Shown here: positions 1 to 7,032 of the stretch, in pieces
Numbering within the stretch: position 1 is the first letter of the stretch
How the letters are laid out: each line of letters starts with the position of its first letter
Assembly (NCBI GenBank): GCA_012026785.1
Contig: VEOW01000121.1
Span: forward strand, 1-33,244
Origin: Chloroflexota bacterium
Lineage (GTDB): Bacteria; Chloroflexota; Limnocylindria; Limnocylindrales; CSP1-4
DNA length: 33,244 nt
Direction: 5' to 3'
Translations under genes and position numbers: made by a program
The notes under the pieces: model-generated
The model's database searches: none
The model's input: only the letters and a program-made list of their open reading frames with translations
Told to the model about the DNA's origin: nothing

Positions 1-387
1 GCCGTCGCGACCGACCATGCCCCGCATGCCGAGGTGGACAAGGCCGTCGAGTTCGGGTTGGCGGCCAACGGCATCAGCGGCATCGAGACCGCGTTGGGGC
101 TCCTGCTGGAGGCGGTCGCGGTGGGCCGGCTGACGCTGGTCCGCGCCATCGAGGCGCTGACGGTCGGTCCGGCCCGCGTCCTCGCTCGGCGCGAGGTGCC
201 GGCGCCCGGCTTCCACGAGGGCCGCCGGGCCGACCTCGTCGTGCTCGATCGGGCCGAGCGCTGGACGGTCTCGGCCGCGACGCTCCTGGCCCGCGGCAAG
301 AACTCGCCGCTCCTGGGCCGGGAGCTGCCGGGGCGCGTCCTGCTGACGGTCGCCGACGGCCGGCTGGCCTACCGCGCGCCCGACTGA
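1..387 (+). CDS. pyrC: Dihydroorotase, C-terminal part (5'-truncated)
   Basis: The frame is open from base 1 and begins with TDHAPH, the metal-site motif of dihydroorotases, which cyclise carbamoyl-aspartate to dihydroorotate in de novo pyrimidine synthesis. Following residues (GISGIETALGLLLE, then RADLVVLD, then a strand carrying NSPLLGREL and a VLLTVADGRLAYR end) match the usual C-terminal half of the amidohydrolase barrel and its small beta domain. The gene starts outside the window, so the first GTG at 34 is not a real start. It ends in TGA at 385-387. pyrK, pyrD and pyrE lie downstream on the same strand, which supports the call. The N-terminal HxH metal ligands cannot be checked here. 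Confidence 0.88.
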   Translation, partial: AVATDHAPHAEVDKAVEFGLAANGISGIETALGLLLEAVAVGRLTLVRAIEALTVGPARVLARREVPAPGFHEGRRADLVVLDRAERWTVSAATLLARGKNSPLLGRELPGRVLLTVADGRLAYRAPD

Positions 388-420
388 GCGACTCGGCCTC
401 CGGCCGGCGGCCGCGCTCGA

Positions 421-433
421 TACGATGCACTCG
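421..433 (+). promoter_or_regulatory. Leaderless-type promoter of the FAD oxidoreductase
   Basis: TACGAT at 421-426 matches a TANNNT -10 hexamer and ends exactly 7 nt before ATG 434. There is no Shine-Dalgarno sequence before either ATG 425 or ATG 434. With a usual -10 to +1 distance, transcription would start at or next to A434, making a leaderless mRNA. No convincing -35 box is visible. The inference rests partly on the same arrangement at other genes in the window. Confidence 0.45.
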
Positions 434-1765
434 ATGGCCGCTCGCGATGCCGCCCGACGCCCGAGTCTCAACCGCGACTTCGAACGCCGACCGTACTGGT
501 GGGCGACGATGCCGACGCTGCCGGATCGGAGCGGAAAGACCCTCCCGGACACGGTCGACGTCGCGGTCGTCGGCGGCGGCTACACGGGCGTGGCGGCCGG
601 CCGGAAGCTGGCACTCCAGGGCGCCCGGACGGTGGTGCTGGAGGCACGAACCCTCGGCTGGGGCGCCTCGACCCGGAACGGCGGCATCGCCCATCCCGGC
701 TTCAAGTGGGGGCCCCGCGCGCTGCGCAAGCGCTACGGGCCCGAGCTCGCGCGGGCGCTCTACGTTGAGACCGTCCAGGCCGCCGATCTCGTTGCCGGCC
801 TGATCCGCGATCAGGGGATCGATGCCGAGCTGCGGTTCAACGGCTATCTCGAGCTGGCGTGGGCACCATCCCATGCCGCGGCATTCCCGGACGAGGCCGA
901 GGGCTTCACCGAGCTGGGCTCCCCGTCCCGAGCAATCCCGCGAGAGGGGCTGGCGGCCGAGATCGGGACCGCCGCCTATCACGGCGGCCTGGCCGTCGAC
1001 GCCGGCGGCGTCCTCCACCCGGCGAAGTGGTTCGCTGGTCTGGTCGGTCTGGCCGAGCGGGCCGGCGCCGAGCTGCACGAGGGCGTCCGGGTCAAGGGGC
1101 TCCGGCGCCAGGCCGACGGGCGGTTCGTCGTCGAGACCGATCGCGGCGCCATCCTGGCCGGCCAGGTCCTGATCGCCACGAACGGCTACACCGACGGTGC
1201 CGCGCCGGCGATGCGGCGCCGGGTCATCCCGATCGGCAGCTACATGATCACGACCGAGGCGCTCTCCGAGGACCTCGCCCGGGAGCTGTCACCGACGGGC
1301 CGAGCCTACTTCGATACCCGGAACTTCCTGTCGTACTGGCACGTCAGCGCCGACCGCCGGGTGCTGTTCGGAGGGCGGGTCAGCTTCGTCCCGACCTGGA
1401 CCGACCGGACGGCCCGGCTCCTGCATCGCCGATTGCTGGAGATCCACCCCCAGCTCGCCGAGGCCCGGATCGAGTACGCCTGGGGCGGCAAGGTCGCCCT
1501 GACGATGGACCGAATGCCCCACATCGGGCGCCTCGGCGGCGTGATGTATGCGATGGGCTACTCGGGCACCGGACTCGTGATGTCCACCTGGCTTGGCACG
1601 CGGGCCGCCGAGTGGCTCGGCGGCGGCAAGCCGCCGGCGCTCGCGAAGCTCCGCTTCCCGCTCGTGCCGGCGCCGTACGAGGGCCGGCCGTGGTTCCTGC
1701 CGTTCGTCGGCGAGTTCTTCCGCGCCCAGGACCGGCTCGCGCTCCGACGCCGGCCCAGGGAGTAA
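434..1765 (+). CDS. FAD-dependent oxidoreductase, DAO/PuuB-like family
   Basis: A 443-residue flavoprotein of the D-amino-acid oxidase superfamily. The N-terminal dinucleotide-binding motif VAVVGGGYTGVAAGRKLA is followed by VVLEA, where the acidic residue would hold the FAD ribose. GWGASTRNGGI resembles the flavin-contact loop of gamma-glutamylputrescine oxidase and related amine oxidases. The C-terminal FAD segment (RMPHIGRLGGVMYAMGYSGTG) is also present. It probably oxidises a C-N bond of an amine or amino acid; the substrate cannot be read. ATG 434 is preferred over ATG 425 because the -10-like TACGAT ends 7 nt before it. It lies 46 bp after pyrC and may be independently transcribed. Confidence 0.85.
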   Translation: MAARDAARRPSLNRDFERRPYWWATMPTLPDRSGKTLPDTVDVAVVGGGYTGVAAGRKLALQGARTVVLEARTLGWGASTRNGGIAHPGFKWGPRALRKRYGPELARALYVETVQAADLVAGLIRDQGIDAELRFNGYLELAWAPSHAAAFPDEAEGFTELGSPSRAIPREGLAAEIGTAAYHGGLAVDAGGVLHPAKWFAGLVGLAERAGAELHEGVRVKGLRRQADGRFVVETDRGAILAGQVLIATNGYTDGAAPAMRRRVIPIGSYMITTEALSEDLARELSPTGRAYFDTRNFLSYWHVSADRRVLFGGRVSFVPTWTDRTARLLHRRLLEIHPQLAEARIEYAWGGKVALTMDRMPHIGRLGGVMYAMGYSGTGLVMSTWLGTRAAEWLGGGKPPALAKLRFPLVPAPYEGRPWFLPFVGEFFRAQDRLALRRRPRE

Positions 1766-1792
1766 CCCCCCGGGCCGTGGCGCCGGCCCACC

Positions 1793-2287
1793 TCAACCCG
1801 TCGAGGGTTCGGATCCGTCCTCGGTGGGAATCGTCGGACCGACGCCCGGAGGGCCACCGCACGCGTAGCACCGCGAGGCCGCCGTCGGGTTGACGGAGTG
1901 GCAGCTGGGGCAGACCCACCACTCGCTTGGCAGGACCGGGGCCAGCCGACGGGACGCCCGGCGGGCGACGATCCGCAACCCGAGCGCACCGGCTAGCCCG
2001 GCCGCCGCGATCCCCGCCACGAGCACGATGACGTAGGCGGACAACGTCGGCGGCTCATCGCGGCTCGACGCCGTGTACAGGCCCACCAGCTCGCTGACGA
2101 TGCAGCCGAGGCGCAGGTCGACGCCGGCCGGACCCTCGGCCGGGAAGCGCTCGCTGCAGGTGAGCCCCCGCGTCGGCGCCGGGGTCGGCGAAGCGTCCTG
2201 GGCTACGGCCGGTCGCGCCAGCGCGATGGAGGCGACCGCCACGGCGAGGGTGATCGCCGAGACCAGTCTCGGGATCAGCGGGGCCAC
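1793..2287 (-). CDS. Exported membrane protein with C-terminal RanBP2-type zinc finger
   Basis: About 164 residues from GTG 2287, which overlaps the stop of the upstream paralogue by 13 nt. The N-terminus is a hydrophobic signal segment ending in RPAVAQD, a plausible cleavage site. A short region with two Cys (LTCSERF, LGCIVSE) follows, then a membrane helix (YVIVLVAGIAAAGLAGALGL). The C-terminus carries EWWVCPSCHSVNP...SRCYACG, a W-C-x2-C-x3-N-x6-C-x2-C pattern typical of RanBP2-type zinc ribbons. The same motif occurs in the next gene upstream, so the two are paralogues. Function unknown; a cytoplasmic zinc ribbon on a membrane anchor suggests protein or nucleic-acid binding at the membrane. 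Confidence 0.62.
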   Translation of the reverse strand: MAPLIPRLVSAITLAVAVASIALARPAVAQDASPTPAPTRGLTCSERFPAEGPAGVDLRLGCIVSELVGLYTASSRDEPPTLSAYVIVLVAGIAAAGLAGALGLRIVARRASRRLAPVLPSEWWVCPSCHSVNPTAASRCYACGGPPGVGPTIPTEDGSEPSTG

Positions 2288-2631
2288 GCGCCGCAGGCGT
2301 GGCAGCGCGGGCTGCCGGCGATGTTCGCCGCGCCGCACGAGCGGCAGGTCCACCACTCCCCGGGAACCTCCGCCGGAGCCGGGCCGGCCCGCCAGCGCAG
2401 GACGAGGTAGCCGACGGCCAGGACCGCGCCCGCGCCGACGACGATCCCGCCGAGGAGCAGCAGCATCCCGCCGAACGGGCTGCCACCGCCGGCGCCCCCG
2501 CCGGTACCGTCGTCCCCTCCGGTCGCCGCCATGAGGATCGGGAGGGCGACGAGCAGCAGCGGCACCACCCAGGTGGGAACCTGGGCGGTGTGGCCCCGCT
2601 CCGCGCCGCGGCGCCGCCGGCGATCAGCCAT
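2275..2631 (-). CDS. Small membrane protein with C-terminal RanBP2-type zinc finger
   Basis: 118 residues from ATG 2631, overlapping the decarboxylase stop by 8 nt, which implies translational coupling. A basic N-terminus (MADRRRRRG) precedes two hydrophobic helices (VPTWVVPLLLVALPILMAA and GMLLLLGGIVVGAGAVLAVG) separated by a Gly-rich loop. The C-terminal end has EWWTCRSCGAANI...PRCHACG, a RanBP2-like C-x2-C...C-x2-C zinc ribbon. It matches the following gene at the EWW-C-SC---N------RC-ACG positions. The positive N-terminus suggests both termini are cytoplasmic. No function is known to me. An upstream in-frame extension to 2802 is rejected because it lies wholly inside the decarboxylase gene. 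Confidence 0.65.
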   Translation of the reverse strand: MADRRRRRGAERGHTAQVPTWVVPLLLVALPILMAATGGDDGTGGGAGGGSPFGGMLLLLGGIVVGAGAVLAVGYLVLRWRAGPAPAEVPGEWWTCRSCGAANIAGSPRCHACGAWPR

Positions 2632-4261
2632 CGCGGCCCAGCTCCCGCAGCTGCTCCAGGAGGACATCGACGTCCGCCTCGACCGACTGGGTGTTGAGAA
2701 CCCCCGCTCGCAGAAAGGTCGCTCCGCGCAGTCGCGTCGTCGACAGCCAGCCGACGCCCGTCGTCTCGAGCGCCCGCTGGAGCCGGTCCTGGTGCGCATC
2801 AAGCAGCTCGGGGGCCATCCCGGCCGCGGCCGCCCGACCCCCGGGCAGGTGGCGGAAGGTCACGACCGACAGGTCGGGCTCGGCCGGCAGCGCTTCGAAG
2901 TCATCGGATCGGGCGATCCGCCGGACGAGGTGACCGGCCAGGTCGAGGTTGGCCTCGACCAGCCGGGCGAGCCCCGTCGAACCGAGGTGCTTCCAGGAGA
3001 ACCACAGCTTCAGGGCCCGCCAGCGGCGGGTTCCTTCGAAGCCAAGCTTCCAGAAGTTGAGCTGGCCCTCGCCGTGGCCGTTGTCGTGGCCGTCGTCTCC
3101 GTCACGACCGACGTCCCCTCCGCTGCCCGTCGGACCATGGCCGGCGCGGTAGTACTCCGGCAGCCGCCCACCGAAGGCGGCGCCCAGGGCGGATCCATCT
3201 CGGACCATCAGCCCGCCGATGTCGTAGGCCTGGAACAGCCACTTGTGCGGGTCGACGGTCACCGAGTCGGCGAGCTCGAGGTCCGGGACCCGCCAGGCCT
3301 CCCGGGACGAGATGCGGGCCGCCGCCCCATAAGCAGCATCGACGTGGAGCCACAGCCCATGGCGCCGAGCCACCTCGCTCAGCTCGGCCGTCGCATCCAC
3401 CGAGCCGGTGTTCGTCGATCCGGCCACCGCCGCGATCGCCAGTGGCCGCAGCCCACGCCCGCGATCCCGCTCGATCGCCGCCTCGACCGCCGCACCCTGG
3501 AGCCGGAACGCCTCGTCGGCCGGCACGACGACGAGCGTCTCGGGCGGGAACCCGAGCTCGTCGAGGGCCCGCCCGATGGAGAAGTGGGCCTGGTCGGAGG
3601 CGTAGACCCGGAGGCCCTCGAGGTGGCGACCGCGTGGCGCGACCGCCCCGCCGAGGAGCGTCCGGGCATGGACGTCGCGAACGAGGGCCATGGCGATGAA
3701 GTTGGCCATCACGCCGCCGGACGTCAGGATCCCGAACGACGCCGGGTCGTAGCCGACGAGATCGCACAGCCAGCGAACGACCTCCTCCTCGACGAACGCG
3801 CCGATCGGCCCGGCGTGCCAGACGTCAATGCCCTGCTGGGCGAACTGGGCCAGGACCTCGCCGGCGAGCGAGGCGACCAGGGGTGGCGGGGTGAAGTAGC
3901 CGAACGATCGGGGGTGATAGGCGCTGACCGTGTGGGGCGCGATCCGCCGAGCGAACTCGTCCAGCACGGCCGCCAGGGTCGCGGGCTCGGCGGGCGCGGG
4001 GCCCGGTCCCCCGGGAGGCCCGAAGTAGCGACGCCGAAGCACCCCGTACTCGGCCGGCTCGCCCATCGCCCGCTCGAGCGCGTGGTCGTAGAGGTAGTCG
4101 AGCGCCGCCTCCCAGGTCGCCGCGCCGGCCTCGCGCAACGCCGCTCGCGAGCCGTCCTCGTCGCGCACGACGATCAGCTCGGGCTCGGGGTGCCAGCCCG
4201 CCCGAGGCTCGGCGGCGGCCGTCGGCGACCCGACGGCGAACGATCTGTCACGATCGGGCAT
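2624..4261 (-). CDS. PLP-dependent group II decarboxylase
   Basis: 545 residues of the pyridoxal-phosphate group II amino-acid decarboxylase family (glutamate, aspartate or aromatic amino acids). Landmarks are the N-terminal HPRSFGYF substrate-side segment, ILTSGGVMANFIA for phosphate binding, HVDAAYG (Asp pairing with the pyridine nitrogen) and TVDPHKWLFQ with the Schiff-base lysine at about residue 340. A Gly/Asp/His-rich insertion at about residues 375-400 (GSGGDVGRDGDDGHDNGHG) is unusual and may be a flexible loop. The substrate cannot be assigned. ATG 4261 is chosen because a TACCAT hexamer lies 6 nt upstream; the open frame continues to 5218 but only as the shadow of plus-strand genes. 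It heads an operon with the two zinc-finger genes. Confidence 0.85.
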   Translation of the reverse strand: MPDRDRSFAVGSPTAAAEPRAGWHPEPELIVVRDEDGSRAALREAGAATWEAALDYLYDHALERAMGEPAEYGVLRRRYFGPPGGPGPAPAEPATLAAVLDEFARRIAPHTVSAYHPRSFGYFTPPPLVASLAGEVLAQFAQQGIDVWHAGPIGAFVEEEVVRWLCDLVGYDPASFGILTSGGVMANFIAMALVRDVHARTLLGGAVAPRGRHLEGLRVYASDQAHFSIGRALDELGFPPETLVVVPADEAFRLQGAAVEAAIERDRGRGLRPLAIAAVAGSTNTGSVDATAELSEVARRHGLWLHVDAAYGAAARISSREAWRVPDLELADSVTVDPHKWLFQAYDIGGLMVRDGSALGAAFGGRLPEYYRAGHGPTGSGGDVGRDGDDGHDNGHGEGQLNFWKLGFEGTRRWRALKLWFSWKHLGSTGLARLVEANLDLAGHLVRRIARSDDFEALPAEPDLSVVTFRHLPGGRAAAAGMAPELLDAHQDRLQRALETTGVGWLSTTRLRGATFLRAGVLNTQSVEADVDVLLEQLRELGRDG

Positions 4262-4273
4262 CGAGCGATGGTA
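4262..4273 (-). promoter_or_regulatory. Leaderless-type promoter of the PLP decarboxylase
   Basis: On the minus strand TACCAT (4273-4268) is followed by 6 nt and then ATG 4261. No purine-rich ribosome-binding site precedes the ATG. The arrangement repeats that seen before the FAD oxidoreductase, pyrE, the ArsC-like gene and the thioredoxin-fold gene. No -35 box is clear. Confidence 0.42.
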
Positions 4274-4310
4274 GTCCGGGAGGCGCCGGACCGCGGGAGG
4301 GCAGCCAAGG

Positions 4311-4712
4311 GTGGCCGAGCAGGGCGACAAGTCGAGCGTCCGGGACGTCGAGTACAAGGGTGCGCCGCTCGATGCGGAGCGCGGGCCCGGGTTGGGCTGC
4401 TTCTGGCTCCAGGTCGCCCTGCTGGCCGTCCTCGTCGTGCTCACGCCGCTCAGCGCGGCATGGGAGTGGCCGGTCGCGGTCACGATCGGACTGCTCGTGG
4501 CGCTCCTGGTGTTGCTGCTGCTGGCCGGCCAGACCGTCATCTTCCTGCTCCGGCTCGTCGCCGCGGACCGGCGGGCGGAGGCGCGACGACGGCCGCTCCG
4601 CTCGACGACCAAGACGGTCGGCGAGCTCGAGGATGAGACGCCGCCTGACGAGGTGCCGGTTCCGCCGGATGACGAGGCGGAGGGCCGGCCCAGCGACGGC
4701 GTGCGAGAATAG
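4311..4712 (+). CDS. Small two-helix membrane protein, unknown function
   Basis: 133 residues from GTG 4311, with purine-rich sequence (GGGAGGGCAGCCAAGG) just upstream. A polar N-terminus of about 30 residues precedes two hydrophobic helices (FWLQVALLAVLVVLTPLSAAW and VAVTIGLLVALLVLLLLAGQTVIFLL). A basic stretch (RRAEARRRP) and an acidic, Pro-rich tail follow. By the positive-inside rule the tail should be cytoplasmic. I recognise no family. It is transcribed divergently from the decarboxylase, 49 bp away, and lies 56 bp before the next plus-strand gene. Confidence 0.6.
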   Translation: MAEQGDKSSVRDVEYKGAPLDAERGPGLGCFWLQVALLAVLVVLTPLSAAWEWPVAVTIGLLVALLVLLLLAGQTVIFLLRLVAADRRAEARRRPLRSTTKTVGELEDETPPDEVPVPPDDEAEGRPSDGVRE

Positions 4713-4768
4713 TCCGGTCCCCAGAGACCCTCGTCATCGCAGGTCAGAACCAGGAGGCCCGCGCCCTC

Positions 4769-5095
4769 GTGCCCGTGCTCGCCACGTACTTCTCCGTCCG
4801 TCGCGGTCGCGATCCGTTCTTCAAGTTCTACATGAAGACGCTCTTTCCCCGGCAGGCGCGCGAGTACTCCGAGAAGTACGGCGTGAAGTTCCTCGGCTGG
4901 TACAACGTCGCCCATGGCTGGGACTTCGACAACGTGATCCTGATCGAGCTGCCGGACTACGCGACGCTCGACCGGATGGAGGCCGACGAAGGCATCCAGG
5001 CGCTGGCGCACCGCGGAGCCGAGTGGCTGTTCGAGCGCCATCATTCGATGTTCCTCCGCGAGCGGATGGGACCCGACCTCAAGGTCCACCTGTAG
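4769..5095 (+). CDS. Conserved-looking small soluble protein, possible ferredoxin-like alpha/beta barrel fold
   Basis: 108 residues from GTG 4769, with AGGAGG about 11 nt upstream. The sequence (VLATYFSVRRGRDPFFKFYMKTLFPRQ, then GWYNVAHGWDFDNVILIELPDYATLDRMEAD) alternates strands and helices like the dimeric alpha/beta-barrel (ABM/NIPSNAP-type) proteins. There, the pattern of an aromatic 'goes up to a given step' followed by a strand and helix is common. This is a fold guess only. No catalytic motif is visible. The next gene starts 10 nt after its stop and has a strong AGGAGG straddling that stop, so the two are likely co-translated. Confidence 0.6.
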   Translation: MPVLATYFSVRRGRDPFFKFYMKTLFPRQAREYSEKYGVKFLGWYNVAHGWDFDNVILIELPDYATLDRMEADEGIQALAHRGAEWLFERHHSMFLRERMGPDLKVHL

Positions 5096-5105
5096 GAGGC
5101 GCCCA

Positions 5106-6071
5106 ATGGACGCTCGCCGTAACGCCGACCTCGCCGAGATGGCCCGCGACGCGGCCATCGAACGGTCCGACTTCCTCGTCCGTGCCGGGGAGCAGCTCGA
5201 GCGCTTCATGGCCGCCAACGCGGAGCGGATCCGCGAGCTCGGTGGGCTCGTGTTGATCGACGACGACCCCGATTACCTGGCGGTCGCGCCCGACGGCACG
5301 TTCCGCAGCCGGAGCCGGGTGTACGACGAGGCCACCGGCGAGTGGGTCTCGGAGACCGAGGTCATCGAGACTGCTGCCGAGCTCGCCGAGCTCTACAACC
5401 CGGCCGACATCCTGCAGAGCTTCGCGGACGCCGAGACCGAGGACGTCGGGATCGGACGGGAGGTTGAGGCCCTCGAGGACGACGACGAGGGCGTGGACGA
5501 AGAGGGGCTGCCGGTCGACCTCGGCGAGGCCGACGGCGGCGACCTGTATGCCGGTGCGGCCGACACCTGGGCGGCGGGACAGCCGGAGGTCCCCGAGGTC
5601 ACCGACGAGGCCAGCGCCGCCGCGGCGCTCTACGAGCTCACCCTCGACTTCCAGGATCGAAGCCAGCGAACCGAGGCCGGCTTGATCGAGCAGTTCGAGA
5701 CGGCCGCGACTGGCCTCCTCGGGCAGGTCGGCACGCTCGTCGTGGTCGACGACGACGACGAGCACCTTGCCCTGGGTGTTGGCGGGTTCCGCGGGCGCGT
5801 CATCCCGGAGGGCGAGACGGGCTGGCAGGACATCGCCGGGCCCGAGGAGATCGTCCGGTTCTACGACCCGACCGACGTCTTCGGTGACCTTGCCGAGGCG
5901 ATCGCCGAGGCCTACCCGAGTGTCGCCGGCGAGGATGACGGCGAGGCCGAGGACGAGGACGACGAGGACGAGGACGACGCGGACGAGGACGACGACGCGG
6001 ACGAGGACGACGAGGACCTCGAGGGCGACGACGACCGCGACGCTGGCGACGAGCGAGACGAGCGCCCATGA
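5106..6071 (+). CDS. Acidic protein with two copies of a novel domain and an Asp/Glu tail
   Basis: 321 residues from ATG 5106, with AGGAGG at 5094-5099. It contains two similar units. Unit 1 (about residues 22-106) has LGGLVLIDDDPDYLAVAPDG and later ELAELYNPADILQSFADA. Unit 2 (about 178-280) has QVGTLVVVDDDDEHLALG and later EIVRFYDPTDVFGDLAEA. Each unit runs helix, hydrophobic strand, DDD turn, LA strand, then an aromatic-[ND]P-[AT]-D helix. An acidic linker (EALEDDDEGVDEEG) separates them. The last 40 residues are almost all Asp and Glu, encoded by a GAGGACGAC microsatellite. No signal or membrane segment is present. I recognise no family; the aspartates suggest metal or cation binding, which is inference. 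Confidence 0.68.
   Translation: MDARRNADLAEMARDAAIERSDFLVRAGEQLERFMAANAERIRELGGLVLIDDDPDYLAVAPDGTFRSRSRVYDEATGEWVSETEVIETAAELAELYNPADILQSFADAETEDVGIGREVEALEDDDEGVDEEGLPVDLGEADGGDLYAGAADTWAAGQPEVPEVTDEASAAAALYELTLDFQDRSQRTEAGLIEQFETAATGLLGQVGTLVVVDDDDEHLALGVGGFRGRVIPEGETGWQDIAGPEEIVRFYDPTDVFGDLAEAIAEAYPSVAGEDDGEAEDEDDEDEDDADEDDDADEDDEDLEGDDDRDAGDERDERP
5936..6041 (+). repeat. GAGGAC/GACGAC microsatellite encoding the acidic tail
   Basis: Imperfect tandem GAG-GAC and GAC-GAC codon units run through this stretch with little interruption. They encode an Asp/Glu tract at the C-terminus of the duplicated-domain protein. Such tracts expand and contract by slippage, so length variation among relatives would be expected. 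Confidence 0.65.
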
Positions 6072-6112
6072 CGCCCCGCGCGGACCGCGAGGCCGCGCCC
6101 ATCCGCCCGTGA
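6068..6112 (+). other. 14-codon ORF bridging the acidic protein and pyrK
   Basis: ATG 6068 overlaps the TGA of the upstream gene as ATGA. The frame encodes MTPRADREAAPIRP and stops at 6110-6112, where it overlaps the GTG start of pyrK as GTGA. Perfect overlap at both ends could hand ribosomes from one gene to the next, or encode a leader peptide. It could also be chance. No hairpin or attenuator was recognised. Confidence 0.3.
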
Positions 6113-7032
6113 GGGCCCGCGCCCGCGATCCCAGCCCGGGCGCCGAGGCAGCGGCATCCGGGATCGTGCCGATGCGGCTGGGCGGAGCCCAGCTCCTCGA
6201 CAGCCGGGAGATCCTGCCGGGCCAATGGCTGCAGGCGTATCTCGCGCCCGACCTCGTGGCCGGGGCCCGCGCCGGCCAGTTCGTCCACGTTCGAACGGGG
6301 GACTATTCGGGGCTCGTCCTCCGCCGGCCGTTCTCGTACAACACGATCGACCCCTTGGCGGGGACGCTGACGATCCACTTTCGAACCGTGGGGCGGGGCA
6401 CGGCGTGGTTCACGCAGCTCCGGCCGGGCGACCGGATCGACATGCTCGGGCCGCTCGGCCGGCCGTTCGAGGTGGATCCGCGGAGCCGGCATCTGCTCCT
6501 GGTCGCGGGCGGCCTCGGCATCGCCGGCGTGCGAGCCCTCGCCGACGAGGCGATTCGCGACGGCCGCCAGGTCACGTTGCTGTTCGGGGCGGCGACGGCG
6601 CGGGAGGTGTACCCGTCGTCGCTGCTGCCCGACGAGGTCGAGTACGTCGTCGCGACCGACGACGGCTCGGTCGGCCATCACGGCTTCGTGACCGATCTCG
6701 TACCCGAGTACGAGGCGTGGGCCGACCAGGCCTTCGCCTGCGGGCCGCTGCCGATGCTCCGGACCCTCTCGAATCTCGCAGCGACCCGGCGCCAGCGGCT
6801 GGGCGTGGCCTCCCTCGGCCGCAAGCGGGGCGCCGGCAGGCCGCTGGCTCCCGGCTCGCCTCAGGCGCGCAAGAAGGCCTTCCTGCAGGTTTCGATGGAG
6901 CAGAACATGGGCTGCGCGGTCGGTGCCTGCCTCGGCTGCGTCGTGATGACGACCAGCGGCACACCGCAGCGGGTATGCCGCGAGGGGCCCGTGTTCGCGG
7001 CTGAGGAGATCGCCTGGGAGGGTGGCTGGTGA
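6109..7032 (+). CDS. pyrK: Dihydroorotate dehydrogenase electron-transfer subunit
   Basis: About 307 residues of the ferredoxin-NADP reductase superfamily. PyrK passes electrons from the class 1B dihydroorotate dehydrogenase to NAD+ through FAD and a [2Fe-2S] cluster. RPFSYN is the FAD-binding motif, LLLVAGGLGIAGVRALA the nucleotide-binding loop and ACGPLPMLRTL the NAD-side motif. The cluster ligands are C-x4-C-x2-C in MGCAVGACLGC plus a later Cys in RVCREGPV. It is longer than usual (about 250-260) because a basic insertion (RRQRLGVASLGRKRGAG to RKKAF) sits just before the cluster motif. GTG 6109 gives a GTGA overlap; ATG 6172 is an alternative start. It overlaps pyrD by 4 nt. Confidence 0.88.
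   Translation: MRARARDPSPGAEAAASGIVPMRLGGAQLLDSREILPGQWLQAYLAPDLVAGARAGQFVHVRTGDYSGLVLRRPFSYNTIDPLAGTLTIHFRTVGRGTAWFTQLRPGDRIDMLGPLGRPFEVDPRSRHLLLVAGGLGIAGVRALADEAIRDGRQVTLLFGAATAREVYPSSLLPDEVEYVVATDDGSVGHHGFVTDLVPEYEAWADQAFACGPLPMLRTLSNLAATRRQRLGVASLGRKRGAGRPLAPGSPQARKKAFLQVSMEQNMGCAVGACLGCVVMTTSGTPQRVCREGPVFAAEEIAWEGGW

Noticed and set aside
2531-4636. A 701-residue plus-strand ORF
   Set aside because: It is the antisense shadow of the PLP decarboxylase, whose protein has clear family motifs; the plus-strand product is Arg/Gly/Pro-rich with none.
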